The position numbers and the translations under genes were made by a program. A DNA stretch of 64,000 nt, from positions 124,001-188,000 of the forward strand of contig NZ_BBCB01000001.1 in NCBI RefSeq assembly GCF_001311825.1. Reading direction: 5' to 3'. The notes under the pieces were generated by a model. The model saw nothing but the letters and a program-made list of their open reading frames with translations. It made no database searches and had not been told where the DNA came from. How positions within the stretch are numbered: position 1 is the first letter of the stretch; each line of letters begins with the position of its first letter. The DNA comes from Salidesulfovibrio brasiliensis JCM 12178. GTDB lineage: Bacteria > Desulfobacterota > Desulfovibrionia > Desulfovibrionales > Desulfovibrionaceae. Shown here piece by piece: positions 9,375-17,703 of this stretch.

Positions 9375-10460
9375 CTATTCGACCTTCATGCGGGCCGTGC
9401 CTTCGGCGTAGAAGGGGAGCGATCCCTTTTTAGCCGGAAGCTCCGCACGGGCGGTTTTGATGACAAAATCAGTCTGTTCCGCCGCTTCGGGCTTGACGTA
9501 AGCAAGTGCCACGCAGTGTCCGAGGCTCGGGGCGAAGGAACCGCTCGTCACCACGCCGACCTCCTCGCCGGAAGGCAGGCAGACCATGTCGTGATGCCGC
9601 GCAGTGCGGCGTCCTTCGATGGTCAGCGGAATCAGGCTTTCGCGGACAGTGCCGAGACCGGACTTGCCGACATATTCGGATTCCTTTTTCAGGAAGAATC
9701 CGGCTCCGGCCTCTTCGGGAGTATGCTCCGTATCGAGGTCCTGCCCGTAGAGCGGATAGCCGATCTCAAGCCGCAGGGTGTCGCGCGCGCCAAGGCCGAC
9801 GGGCATGGCCCGATCGTCGGCAGCCAGCTTTTCCCAAAGTTTGAGCGCCTTTTCCGCAGGCAGATACAACTCGTACCCGAGTTCGCCCGTATAGCCGGTG
9901 CGGCTGACGATCATGGGATCACCATCCCATTCAATCTGGTCGAAGTTGAAATATTTTATGTGCTTGCAGTCCACGTCGAGGGCGTCCTGAACAACGGCGA
10001 GACTTTCGGGACCCTGCACGTCTATCTTGGCGGTAACGTCGGAAACGTCGCAGAGATCGAGGCCTTCGGGAAGGTGCGACTGAATCCAGTCGTAGTCTCC
10101 CTGACGGCAGGAGCCGTTGACCACGAGCATATAGGCGTCTTCGCCGAGGCAGTAGACGATGAGGTCGTCCAGGATGCCGCCCTTGTCGTTGAGCAGAAAA
10201 CCGTAGCGGCACTTGCCCGGGGCGAGGGTGTTGAGGTCGTGCGTGACAACCTTGTTCAGGGCGTCCTTGGCACCGTCACCGGCAAGGCGGAACTCGCCCA
10301 TGTGGCAGATGTCGAAGATTCCGCAGGTTTCGCGGGTGTGTTTGTGTTCAACCATGATGCCCTTGTATTGAACGGGCATGTCGAATCCGGCAAAGGGAGC
10401 CATTTTGGCACCGTTGTCGCGGTGCCACTGCGTCAGCGGGGTGACGTTCAGGTTTTCCAC
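9375..10460 (-). CDS. gcvT: Glycine cleavage system T protein (aminomethyltransferase)
   Basis: GcvT moves the aminomethyl group of lipoylated H protein to tetrahydrofolate, releasing ammonia. The 361-residue length is typical. Seen: FAGFDMPVQYKG at the N-terminus, HTRETCGIFDICHMGEF, the folate-site stretch VQGPESLAVV and the C-terminal GARDTLRLEIGYPLYG. The start is GTG with AAGGAGG about 9 bp upstream. No other gcv gene is present in the window; the upstream neighbour is an unknown protein 35 bp away that is probably on the same transcript. A lone gcvT can also serve folate-linked C1 chemistry. Confidence 0.93.
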   Translation of the reverse strand: MENLNVTPLTQWHRDNGAKMAPFAGFDMPVQYKGIMVEHKHTRETCGIFDICHMGEFRLAGDGAKDALNKVVTHDLNTLAPGKCRYGFLLNDKGGILDDLIVYCLGEDAYMLVVNGSCRQGDYDWIQSHLPEGLDLCDVSDVTAKIDVQGPESLAVVQDALDVDCKHIKYFNFDQIEWDGDPMIVSRTGYTGELGYELYLPAEKALKLWEKLAADDRAMPVGLGARDTLRLEIGYPLYGQDLDTEHTPEEAGAGFFLKKESEYVGKSGLGTVRESLIPLTIEGRRTARHHDMVCLPSGEEVGVVTSGSFAPSLGHCVALAYVKPEAAEQTDFVIKTARAELPAKKGSLPFYAEGTARMKVE

Positions 10461-10495
10461 TGGAATAGTCCTCCTTGAGACGGAAGCGGCGACGA

Positions 10496-12247
10496 TCAGA
10501 AGCTGCCGAAAGGCGGGGTGCTGGGCTGGGAGGTCCTGGACTTGCGAATGGACCGGAATTCGTCCAGAAGCGCCACAAGCCGCCCGTAGTATTTCTTGAC
10601 CTGAAGGCCGTATTCGGAGAGGTCGTCGTCCTTCTGTCCGATGTAGTTTCGCTGCAGGTAGCTGTCATTGACCATATCGTCGCCGATGACAAGAACTTTT
10701 GCGACAAGATGATCAAAGTAGTTCACGATTTCGTACTTGAGATCGTTGAGAATGTCGGTGGAAAGCTCAAGCATCTCGAGGTAGTTGATAGTTTCTCCGA
10801 GATGCGTGCGGTTGCGGAGATCTTCGAGCTTGCGGACCTTGCGTGACTGCTGGATCTGGCTGTACTTGGCCCAGACCTCCTGATAAAGCGCATTCATTTC
10901 ATTGAATGTCTCATAATTGTCTGGCGCGAGCAGGTAGCCGTCCAAAACCTTTACCACGCGGCTGTAGAATTCTTCTGAATAATCGACGATCCTGTGCAGG
11001 TGCTTGGAGAGCCAAGAATAAAGGAATTTGAGCCGCTTTTCGTGCGTATCGGTGTCCTTGACGATTTCACGGCGCTTGTAGGTTGTCTTTCCCCGATATT
11101 CGCCACGAACGATGTCGTTGAGGCGCAGGATCATGTTCTGGGCATCCTGAATGATGTTCAGGTGATCCAGCACCCGGCCTGTGATCGGGTGAATAACCTC
11201 CTGCCGGAGCACGGAGAGGGCGCGGTCCTCGCGAACGTTTTTCTGGCTGTATCGGTGCTGCTGATAGATCACGCGCAGGATGACCACGCGCTTCTTCACG
11301 TCCACGAAAAAGCCCTGATCCTTGAGGAGCGCTATGTTTTCCTTCTGGTTGGGGTTCACCTGAACCAACGCGGTCTTCTCCACCTGAGGGAAGGTCAGTC
11401 GTTTGCCCGAGCTTTTGGAGAGCGACGAAAGCGTGGTGATGGTTCTGTCGCTTTGCCCCAGAACACGGACGATGAACTGTTCCCCAAGCCGGTGCAGCCT
11501 TCTGGCGAAAAGGGACGCCGAGGTGCGGCGTTCCGAGACGATGGGGAACCCGTGCAGTTCCATGAGGAATTGGTACACGAACAGACGGTTGCATTCATAC
11601 AGGATGCTGTCACCCGGCTTGAACTTGCCGATGTTCAGGCCGAACTGCTTGAGCTCGCTGTCAAGATTCGAGGGCAGGGAGGCGTAGATACCTGAAAGGG
11701 TGAAACGGCCCGATGCGTCGCGCGACAGAATGTGTGCCCGCTCCAGTTCAAGCAGGAATGGCAGCATTTTGGCGTAATGCTCCACGCCGCAAATGTCGCA
11801 GTTGCCGAACGCGGCCTCGAAATCGGCATGGTTCCTTTTCGGCAAGCGGCTCAGAAACGTCCGCATGTTGGCAGCGTACACGCTGTGCTCCAGCATGCAT
11901 GCTGTGTCTGTCCGTGTTTCATCCTGCCAGTCGAACATGGAATGCAAGGCGTCATACTGGAATATTTCACGAAAAGAATTCAGCGGACGGTCGAAGACGA
12001 CCATACTGAAGCCCGGCAGTCGTTTGTATTCGTAAAGATCGACCTCGAAGGAGGGCAACAGCTCACGATATTCGACAATGGGGTAATCCGGATTTTCAAA
12101 ATACGGCTTCAGCAGGCAGTACTTGATGTGCAGCCAGTCAAGCAGTTGTTTGAGTTCAGGCAGCGTCTCGACGCCAAGCGGTTCGTGTTTCGCTTCATTT
12201 TCCGGCCCATAGTAGCCGGGAGCTTCGAGAAAGGCCTTCTTCCACAT
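10496..12247 (-). CDS. Unknown conserved-looking protein, 583 residues
   Basis: I do not recognise this family. The product is soluble, without signal peptide or membrane segment. It is mixed in its first 300 residues, with one CDICG pair (about residue 155), and strongly helical and charged in the last 250 (for example NYLEMLELSTDILNDLKYEI). The C-terminus is a short Ser/Pro-rich tail. An ATG at 12247 and a GTG nine bases upstream are both possible starts; neither has a good ribosome binding site. It precedes gcvT by 35 bp, so co-transcription is likely, but no functional link is evident. Codon use matches the neighbours. Confidence 0.75.
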   Translation of the reverse strand: MWKKAFLEAPGYYGPENEAKHEPLGVETLPELKQLLDWLHIKYCLLKPYFENPDYPIVEYRELLPSFEVDLYEYKRLPGFSMVVFDRPLNSFREIFQYDALHSMFDWQDETRTDTACMLEHSVYAANMRTFLSRLPKRNHADFEAAFGNCDICGVEHYAKMLPFLLELERAHILSRDASGRFTLSGIYASLPSNLDSELKQFGLNIGKFKPGDSILYECNRLFVYQFLMELHGFPIVSERRTSASLFARRLHRLGEQFIVRVLGQSDRTITTLSSLSKSSGKRLTFPQVEKTALVQVNPNQKENIALLKDQGFFVDVKKRVVILRVIYQQHRYSQKNVREDRALSVLRQEVIHPITGRVLDHLNIIQDAQNMILRLNDIVRGEYRGKTTYKRREIVKDTDTHEKRLKFLYSWLSKHLHRIVDYSEEFYSRVVKVLDGYLLAPDNYETFNEMNALYQEVWAKYSQIQQSRKVRKLEDLRNRTHLGETINYLEMLELSTDILNDLKYEIVNYFDHLVAKVLVIGDDMVNDSYLQRNYIGQKDDDLSEYGLQVKKYYGRLVALLDEFRSIRKSRTSQPSTPPFGSF

Positions 12248-12386
12248 TGACTGCACCCGTGATCTTGAAAGGTCAAACCTGCTTTCGTATCTACCTAGCA
12301 GGTAAAATTAAATTTTTATACCCTTATGTCACAAAAAAAACAATACTTCATGGACAGCTCGTGAATATCCAGTGATCACTGCCAAG

Positions 12387-12415
12387 TTGACAACCGCACG
12401 AACTCCACATAGTAT
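12387..12415 (+). promoter_or_regulatory. Sigma70-type promoter for the Cys-rich small gene
   Basis: TTGACA, a 17-bp spacer and TAGTAT fit the consensus closely in an AT-richer 210-bp intergenic stretch. The predicted start of transcription is about 45 bp ahead of the ATG at 12469. Confidence 0.65.
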
Positions 12416-12468
12416 CCCCTCAGACATTCCTCGAACGCGTAAAGATTATACAATTTCAAGGTTTTATC

Positions 12469-12675
12469 ATGAAGAAAAAAGACCAGTGCCCGCGGGCCAA
12501 AATCAACGAACAGCACTGTAACTGCACGTACTCCTGCGACCGTCACGCACTTTGCTGCGAATGTCTTCACTATCATCGTCAACGAAACGAACTGCCCGCC
12601 TGCTACTTCGACACCGCAGAAGAGCGGACCTATAATCGCAGCATCGAATTCTTCATCCAGCGCAGATCGAAATAG
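12469..12675 (+). CDS. Small cysteine-rich protein (DUF6485-like)
   Basis: The 68-residue product has eight cysteines (7, 17, 19, 23, 29, 30, 32, 45) in the pattern HCNCTYSC-X5-CCEC followed by [14 protein letters not shown]. This matches a small conserved family seen in Desulfovibrio and anaerobic Firmicutes (DUF6485 as I recall it), of unknown function. The cysteine/histidine set suggests a bound metal, probably zinc or an Fe-S centre; that is inference. It has its own consensus-like promoter and a terminator directly after it, so it is a monocistronic unit. Confidence 0.8.
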   Translation: MKKKDQCPRAKINEQHCNCTYSCDRHALCCECLHYHRQRNELPACYFDTAEERTYNRSIEFFIQRRSK

Positions 12676-12699
12676 TCCCTTCCCCAAAAGCATGATATA

Positions 12700-12726
12700 A
12701 AGGCGGCAATTTGCCGCCTTTTTTAT
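12700..12726 (+). terminator. Intrinsic terminator after the Cys-rich small gene
   Basis: A 9-bp stem (aaggcggca/tgccgcctt) with a 3-nt loop is followed by TTTTTT. It lies only 14 bp before the suhB start, so it separates the two genes unless it is read through. Confidence 0.88.
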
Positions 12727-12739
12727 TTGGAGTGTAGTT

Positions 12740-13528
12740 ATGGACAGCAATCGTTACCCAAAATGGCTGATGACAGTCACGGAGATCGTCGATCGATCCG
12801 GGGATATTATCCGGACACACGACAGGAAACCACGAGAAATACAGAAAAAGGGGAGAAACGACCTCGTCACCGACACTGACGTGGCCGTGGAGCAATTCCT
12901 TAAAAGAGAACTCTTGGCAGCCTTTCCGAACACCCGCTTTCTGGCCGAGGAAAGCTCTGGCGACGCCGGGCTTGAGGACATGACCTGGATTATCGACCCG
13001 GTGGACGGAACCACCAACTTTGCCCACGGCATACCGTTTGTAGCCACTTCCGTTGCCCTTTGGGATAAAGGCAGGCCGGTGCTCGGTGTTATCAACCTGC
13101 CGCTCATGAATGAACTCTTTACGGCCAGTCTCGGTGGCGGAGCTTTTCTGAATAACGAACGCATATCCGTCTCACACACTGAAATGATTGCCGATTGCGT
13201 GGTGGCAACCGGCTTTCCCTATGCCATAAGCGAGCACCTTGAAGTGATACTTGAACGTCTTGAGCGGCTGTTGCCGGTAGTGCAGGGGGTGCGTCGTCCG
13301 GGGGCGGCCGCACTGGATTTGGCCTTTGTGGCCTGCGGAAGATTTGATGCGTTTTATGAAAGCGCGCTGAACCCGTGGGATACTGCGGCGGGGATGCTGC
13401 TGGTCACGGAAGCGGGCGGCGAAGTGACGGAAAGCGACGGCAAAACATCATACATTCCGGGAGCACCTGAAATCCTCGCCACCAACGGCAGGATTCATCA
13501 AACTGTTGCTGAAATGATCGCGGTCTAG
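12740..13528 (+). CDS. suhB: Inositol monophosphatase family protein
   Basis: Mg-dependent phosphatase of the IMPase/SuhB fold, 262 residues. Seen: the metal-site motif IIDPVDGTTNFAHG with Asp86 and Asp89, upstream glutamates in FLAEESS (70/71) and the C-terminal NPWDTAAGMLL motif that completes the site. Substrates of the family include inositol-1-phosphate and related sugar phosphates; E. coli SuhB also binds the transcription antitermination complex. The ATG has GGAG at good spacing. The gene converges with the Nudix gene and their stop codons overlap in a CTAG palindrome. Confidence 0.92.
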   Translation: MDSNRYPKWLMTVTEIVDRSGDIIRTHDRKPREIQKKGRNDLVTDTDVAVEQFLKRELLAAFPNTRFLAEESSGDAGLEDMTWIIDPVDGTTNFAHGIPFVATSVALWDKGRPVLGVINLPLMNELFTASLGGGAFLNNERISVSHTEMIADCVVATGFPYAISEHLEVILERLERLLPVVQGVRRPGAAALDLAFVACGRFDAFYESALNPWDTAAGMLLVTEAGGEVTESDGKTSYIPGAPEILATNGRIHQTVAEMIAV

Positions 13529-14058
13529 AAGGGGTAAGCGAGCCCGGCTTCCCAGAGTGTAACGAGTCCGGGTGTCAGCAGTTCGCGAAAGCCTTTGATG
13601 AGGCAGGTAAGCTCTTCGGGGCTGAAGAAATACCCGTCCTCGACTTCATCGGTATTGGCCGAGGGTATCGACACAACCTTGGGTGCCATGAACACGCTGA
13701 CAAATTCATAGCCCGTTTCAGGGCAGGCCGGAAGCTCCCGAAGCAGTGTAAGCTTGTCGGTCTCCAGCCCCAGCTCGCTCAAAAGAATACGCTCGGCAGC
13801 CTCCTGCGAGGCCTCGCCAGGAAGCGGATGCCCCCGGGCGGACACATCCCATCTGCCGGGGTAGAAACGCTTTCGGCTACTGCGTTTTTGCAGGAAGAGC
13901 TTGTTTTCCTGATTGTAAACAAGTAGTTGAACGGCACGGTGTGGTAAAAACTGACGATGGATTTCATCCTGGCTCAATAAGGCAACAGGGCGATTATGGG
14001 GGTCCATGACCTCCTGCAGCTTGCTAGAATAATCGTTGTTTTTGTATTTATCACTCAT
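13525..14058 (-). CDS. Nudix hydrolase (YfcD/IDI-like) with degenerate Nudix box
   Basis: The 177-residue product starts at ATG 14058 (MSDKYKNNDY). It has an HRAVQLLVYN strand, KLFLQKRSS and RKRFYPGRWDVSARGHP, characteristic of the subgroup related to isopentenyl-diphosphate isomerase and YfcD. The Nudix box region GHPLPGE-X7-RILLSELGLE deviates from G-X5-E-X7-REUXEEXGU: the RE pair is RI and the EE pair is SE, so metal binding may be reduced. It probably hydrolyses a nucleotide-linked pyrophosphate; the substrate is unknown. The frame stays open upstream, but only this start lacks low-quality sequence ahead of it. Confidence 0.82.
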   Translation of the reverse strand: MSDKYKNNDYSSKLQEVMDPHNRPVALLSQDEIHRQFLPHRAVQLLVYNQENKLFLQKRSSRKRFYPGRWDVSARGHPLPGEASQEAAERILLSELGLETDKLTLLRELPACPETGYEFVSVFMAPKVVSIPSANTDEVEDGYFFSPEELTCLIKGFRELLTPGLVTLWEAGLAYPF

Positions 14059-14167
14059 GTCGCGTATCCAAAGGGTTTCACGGCGCGTTGAAACAGTGTA
14101 TACACAACAAAGCTTCGGTTTTCCAGTGCATGTGCACCTTCTGAAGCGGATAAAAGGATAATTTATA

Positions 14168-14638
14168 ATGCGAATCCGGCGGGCCGAGAGTCGTGACATT
14201 CCGGAGATCGTCTTGCTGGAAAAGGTCTGCTTCAAGGCGAGCTGGTCCAAAGAACAATACCTCGCCGGGATGGACAGTGGTGCACTTCGGGTGATGCTGG
14301 CCGAAGACTCATCACGAATTTGTGGGTATCTTGCGTATACGGTCATTGCCGGAGAAATGGAGATTCTCAACGTGGCCGTCCCTCCCGAACGGCGCAGGGC
14401 GGGCATCGGCAAGGCCCTGCTTGCGGCGGTCCTCGACGAAGGGACACGCGAGGACGTGATGGAATGTTTTCTGGATGTCAGGGCTTCAAACGCCCCGGCC
14501 ATTGGTTTATACGGTAAATTCGGCTTTGAACGGATCGGCAGGCGGAAGCGTTATTATCCGGACAACCGCGAGGATGCGCTTCTTTTTCGACTGAATCTCG
14601 ATGATACAGCCGCCGACAAGCAGGGAGTTCTGATATGA
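14168..14638 (+). CDS. rimI: Ribosomal protein S18 alanine N-acetyltransferase
   Basis: GNAT acetyltransferase of 156 residues. The acetyl-CoA loop is visible as VPPERRRAGIGKALLAAVL (R/Q-x-x-G-x-G/A), preceded by EMEILNVAV, and the C-terminal NAPAIGLYGKFGFERIGRRKRYY matches RimI. RimI acetylates the N-terminal alanine of ribosomal protein S18. Its stop overlaps the pgk ATG (ATGA), so it starts a rimI-pgk-tpiA-secG unit. Confidence 0.9.
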   Translation: MRIRRAESRDIPEIVLLEKVCFKASWSKEQYLAGMDSGALRVMLAEDSSRICGYLAYTVIAGEMEILNVAVPPERRRAGIGKALLAAVLDEGTREDVMECFLDVRASNAPAIGLYGKFGFERIGRRKRYYPDNREDALLFRLNLDDTAADKQGVLI

Positions 14639-15837
14639 AATATATCGATCAGGTTGACCTCAAGGGCAAACGTCTTCTTTTCAGGGTGGACTTCAACGTG
14701 CCGCTGGACGGCTCGACCATCACCGATGACAACAGAATACGTGCGGCCGTGCCGAGCATCCGCTATGCGCTGGATAGCGGCGCTTCGGTCATCGTCTGTG
14801 CGCATCTCGGCAAACCCAAGGGGAAGCGCGTTCCCGAGCTTTCGCTTGCCCCGGTGGCCAAGCGTCTCGGCGAGTTGCTCGGCCAAGACGTGCCGCTGGC
14901 TCCGGACTGCATCGGGCCCGAGGTCGAAAAGATGGCAGCGGACCTTGCCCCCGGACAGGCGCTGATGCTCGAAAACCTGCGCTTTCACAAGGAAGAGCAG
15001 GGCAAGACGCCCGAAGATCGCGGCGACTTCGGCAAACAGCTTGCCGATCTTGCGGACATGTACGTCAGCGATGCGTTCGGCGTTGCCCATCGCCCCAACG
15101 CCTCGGTGGTGGACGTCCCGGTCCACGCCAAAGACTGCTGCCTCGGCTTCCTCATGAAAAAGGAATGGGAATACCTCGGCACGGCCCTCGAAAACCCGAA
15201 GCGCCCGTTTGTGGCGGTCTCCGGGGGGGCAAAGGTCTCCTCCAAGCTGGGCATCCTCTACAATCTGCTCGGCAAGGTCGACCACATCATCATCGGCGGC
15301 GCCATGGCCAACACTTTCCTTGCAGCCAAAGGTCTTTCCGTAGGCAAGTCGCTTTGTGAGCACGATCTGCTCGACGAAGCCAGAAAGATCATGGATACCG
15401 CAGAGAAAAAGGGATCCAAGCTGCACCTGCCTGTGGACTTTACGCTGGCAAACAGCCCAGACGACACCAAATCCGCCGGACATTGCAGTGCGGACGAAAT
15501 TCCCGAGGACAAGATGGTTCTCGACATCGGCCCGGAAAGCGTTCAGATGTTCAACGTGGTGCTTTCCGGCGCGGGAACTGTTGTCTGGAACGGCCCCATG
15601 GGGCTTTTCGAAACCCCGGCCTTCGCCTCGGGGTCGCTTGAACTCTGCAAAACCATGGCAGGACTGGATAAAGCCGTCACTATCGTGGGTGGCGGCGACA
15701 CCGACGCAGTCGTGCACCAGTCCGGTCTGGCCGACGATTTCAGCTTTATCTCCACCGGCGGCGGCTCCTTCCTCGAATTCCTCGAAGGCAAGGAACTGCC
15801 CGCATTCAAAGCTCTCAAGGAGTGTTTCGACCGATGA
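14635..15837 (+). CDS. pgk: Phosphoglycerate kinase
   Basis: Glycolytic/gluconeogenic enzyme moving phosphate between 1,3-bisphosphoglycerate and ADP. The 400-residue length is typical. Seen: LFRVDFNVPLD near residue 15, HLGKPKG, the phosphoglycerate-site DAFGVAHR, the hinge VSGGAKVSSKLG and the nucleotide loop IVGGGDTDAVV. The start ATG overlaps the rimI stop, and the stop overlaps the tpiA start (ATGA both times), which indicates translational coupling of the whole set. Confidence 0.97.
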   Translation: MKYIDQVDLKGKRLLFRVDFNVPLDGSTITDDNRIRAAVPSIRYALDSGASVIVCAHLGKPKGKRVPELSLAPVAKRLGELLGQDVPLAPDCIGPEVEKMAADLAPGQALMLENLRFHKEEQGKTPEDRGDFGKQLADLADMYVSDAFGVAHRPNASVVDVPVHAKDCCLGFLMKKEWEYLGTALENPKRPFVAVSGGAKVSSKLGILYNLLGKVDHIIIGGAMANTFLAAKGLSVGKSLCEHDLLDEARKIMDTAEKKGSKLHLPVDFTLANSPDDTKSAGHCSADEIPEDKMVLDIGPESVQMFNVVLSGAGTVVWNGPMGLFETPAFASGSLELCKTMAGLDKAVTIVGGGDTDAVVHQSGLADDFSFISTGGGSFLEFLEGKELPAFKALKECFDR

Positions 15838-16589
15838 AAAAACTCATGGCAGCCAACTGGAAGATGTACAAGACCCGCGAGGACGCCGAGTCCACGGCCA
15901 ACGGCCTGCGCTCCCTCGTGGAAAAGAACCTGCCTTCCGACAGGGAAGTGCTCGTTTTTCCGCCGTTCACGGCCATCGACCGTGTAGCGGCGGCCTTTGA
16001 CGGCGCAAACGGATTCGCCACCGGCGGTCAGGATTTCTACCTGCATGAAGAGGGGGCCTATACTGGCGAGATTTCCCCGTCCATGCTCAAGGATGCCGGT
16101 GCGACCTGGGGCCTGACCGGTCATTCAGAGCGCCGCCATGTGCTCGGAGAAAAGGATGAGCTTGTGGGCGAAAAGACCGCATACGGTCTCTCTCAGGGCA
16201 TGAATATCTGCCTGTGCATCGGTGAGAAAATCGAGGAGCGCAAGGCTGGACGGGTGGAAGCGGTCATTGACACCCAGCTTGAGCTTGGACTCAAGGACGT
16301 ACCGCGCGACATCGCGCCCGAGCGTCTGGCCGTGGCCTACGAGCCCGTTTGGGCCATCGGCACCGGCGAAGTGGCCGGCCCGGAGGAAATCGTCGAGGCG
16401 CACACAATGACCAGAAAAAAGCTCGAAGATGTCTTCGGAGAAAAAGCAAAGGAAATCAGGATACTGTACGGCGGTAGCGTCAAGCCTGACAACGTTTCGG
16501 GCATTATTGGACTTGACAATGTCGACGGAGTGTTGGTAGGAGGCGCGAGCTTAACGAGTGACAGTTTCGCCAAGATCGTACTCGGCTAG
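15834..16589 (+). CDS. tpiA: Triosephosphate isomerase
   Basis: TIM-barrel enzyme interconverting dihydroxyacetone phosphate and glyceraldehyde 3-phosphate, 251 residues. Active-site parts: lysine in AANWKMYK, histidine in LTGHSERR, glutamate in AYEPVWAIGTG, and the phosphate-binding ILYGGSVKPDN. The chosen ATG at 15834 overlaps the pgk stop by 4 bp; an ATG 12 bp upstream is in frame but would add an atypical MFRP. It acts next to Pgk in central metabolism. Confidence 0.97.
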   Translation: MKKLMAANWKMYKTREDAESTANGLRSLVEKNLPSDREVLVFPPFTAIDRVAAAFDGANGFATGGQDFYLHEEGAYTGEISPSMLKDAGATWGLTGHSERRHVLGEKDELVGEKTAYGLSQGMNICLCIGEKIEERKAGRVEAVIDTQLELGLKDVPRDIAPERLAVAYEPVWAIGTGEVAGPEEIVEAHTMTRKKLEDVFGEKAKEIRILYGGSVKPDNVSGIIGLDNVDGVLVGGASLTSDSFAKIVLG

Positions 16590-16631
16590 TCACCCGAAAG
16601 CGAACACGCTGAAAAAACAAGGAATCGGATT

Positions 16632-16981
16632 TTGGAAACCATCGTTATCACAATACACGTTTTGGCCTGCATTTTCCTGATCGCCGTTGTACTCCTTCAG
16701 TCCGGTCACGAGGGCATGGGAGTCATCTTTGGCGGCGGCAGCAGCACCATGTTCGGCAGCTCCGGAGCGGGCGGCCTGCTGGTGCGCATCACTGCGGGTC
16801 TAGCGGCAGTTTTTTTAGTAACTTCCTTGACATACAACGTGCTTACTGGCAACAAAGTCGCCGACGCGGACTCGATCATGCTTGAGGCTGACGGCATCGT
16901 CACCCCGGCTCCCGTCGAAGACAGAAGGTTCCCGGAGTCAAATTCCTCGACACCGAAAAGGAAACCAAAAAGAGCGAGTAA
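16632..16981 (+). CDS. secG: Preprotein translocase subunit SecG, frame-disrupted near the C-terminus
   Basis: SecG is the small auxiliary subunit of SecYEG. Start is TTG with AAGGA 8 bp upstream. Seen: two membrane segments around the conserved LLQSGHEGMGVIFGGGSST and SSGAGGLLVRITAG. Near 16920 the frame drifts and would run into the tRNA gene. The frame one base over reads QKVPGVKFLDTEKETKKSE and stops at TAA 16979-16981, a typical charged SecG tail. One missing base in GAAGACAG restores a 116-residue protein. The disrupted part is only the tail, so even a real lesion might be tolerated. Confidence 0.88.
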
Positions 16982-16994
16982 CGCATCGACATAC

Positions 16995-17081
16995 GCCGAG
17001 GTGGTGGAATTGGTAGACACGCTGTCTTGAGGGGGCAGTGGAAGAAATTCCGTGGGGGTTCGAGTCCCCCCCTCGGCACCA
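16995..17081 (+). tRNA. tRNA-Leu (anticodon GAG), copy 1
   Basis: 87 nt with encoded CCA. Acceptor stem GCCGAGG/CCTCGGC, anticodon stem CTGTC/GGCAG enclosing TTGAGGG (anticodon GAG, reads CUC/CUU), the long variable arm of tRNA-Leu and a GGGGG-TTCGAGT-CCCCC T-arm. It starts 13 bp after the secG stop. An identical copy lies at 17704-17790. Confidence 0.97.
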
Positions 17082-17091
17082 TGTAAATCGA

Positions 17092-17124
17092 GAAGGAGCA
17101 GTTCAGGCTGCTCCTTCTTTTTTT
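17092..17124 (+). terminator. Intrinsic terminator after tRNA-Leu copy 1
   Basis: A perfect 10-bp stem (gaaggagcag/ctgctccttc) with a 6-nt loop is followed by seven T. It ends the secG/tRNA transcript 12 bp before the acetyltransferase ATG. Confidence 0.92.
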
Positions 17125-17135
17125 GGGAAGACACC

Positions 17136-17606
17136 ATGATACGCAGAATGAAACCGGACGAGACGAATCATCTTGTCGATATCTGGCTCAGGGCTTCTCT
17201 CGTGGCCCATGATTTTGTGGCCCCGGACTTCTGGAGAGCCAATGTGTCTGCCATGCGGGACGAGTACCTTCCAGCATCCGAAACATGGGTCATCGAGGAG
17301 CAGGGGCGTCCAGCCGGGTTTTACTCATTGTCGCAAGACAAATTGGCCGCCATTTTCGTATCCCCGGAACTTCAGGGCTGCGGCCTTGGTAAGCTTCTGC
17401 TCGATCACGCCAAGAAGCAAAGGGACAGACTCACCTTGACTGTTTACACCCGAAACAAAGGTGCCTGCGCCTTCTATGCGAAACATGGCTTCCTTGTGGC
17501 CGGAGAGCAGTTGGACGCTCAAACCGGGTGCATGGAATACTTGATGACTTTCGATCCAAGTGAAAAGGATTTTGCAGGACCTCATGAAAAGGCGGGCGAC
17601 TTTTGA
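17136..17606 (+). CDS. GNAT family N-acetyltransferase (YjaB-like)
   Basis: The 156-residue product starts MIRRMKPDET. The acetyl-CoA site is visible as IFVSPELQGCGLGKLLLDHA, and ACAFYAKHGFLVAGE is the usual GNAT C-terminal strand. The layout (IWLRASLVAHDFV, AGFYSLSQ-type strand, FVSPELQGCGLG) resembles E. coli YjaB. The acetyl acceptor is unknown. The gene lies between two identical tRNA-Leu genes, behind a strong terminator, so it needs its own promoter or read-through. Confidence 0.85.
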   Translation: MIRRMKPDETNHLVDIWLRASLVAHDFVAPDFWRANVSAMRDEYLPASETWVIEEQGRPAGFYSLSQDKLAAIFVSPELQGCGLGKLLLDHAKKQRDRLTLTVYTRNKGACAFYAKHGFLVAGEQLDAQTGCMEYLMTFDPSEKDFAGPHEKAGDF

Positions 17607-17703
17607 GCTCCGTCGCAATCCCGATGTCCTTTCGTAACTTTTCTGAAAAAAACAGTTGACTTTTGGACGAGATAAAGACAAATACAACTTCCGTTTTGAG
17701 CAC

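Noticed and set aside
9375-10500. Glycine riboswitch controlling gcvT
   Set aside because: The region before gcvT is coding (unknown gene) up to 35 bp from the start; no room for the tandem aptamer.
17640-17703. Promoter for tRNA-Leu copy 2
   Set aside because: A TTGACT box is present, but no hexamer resembling TATAAT at 16-18 bp; too weak to list as a feature.
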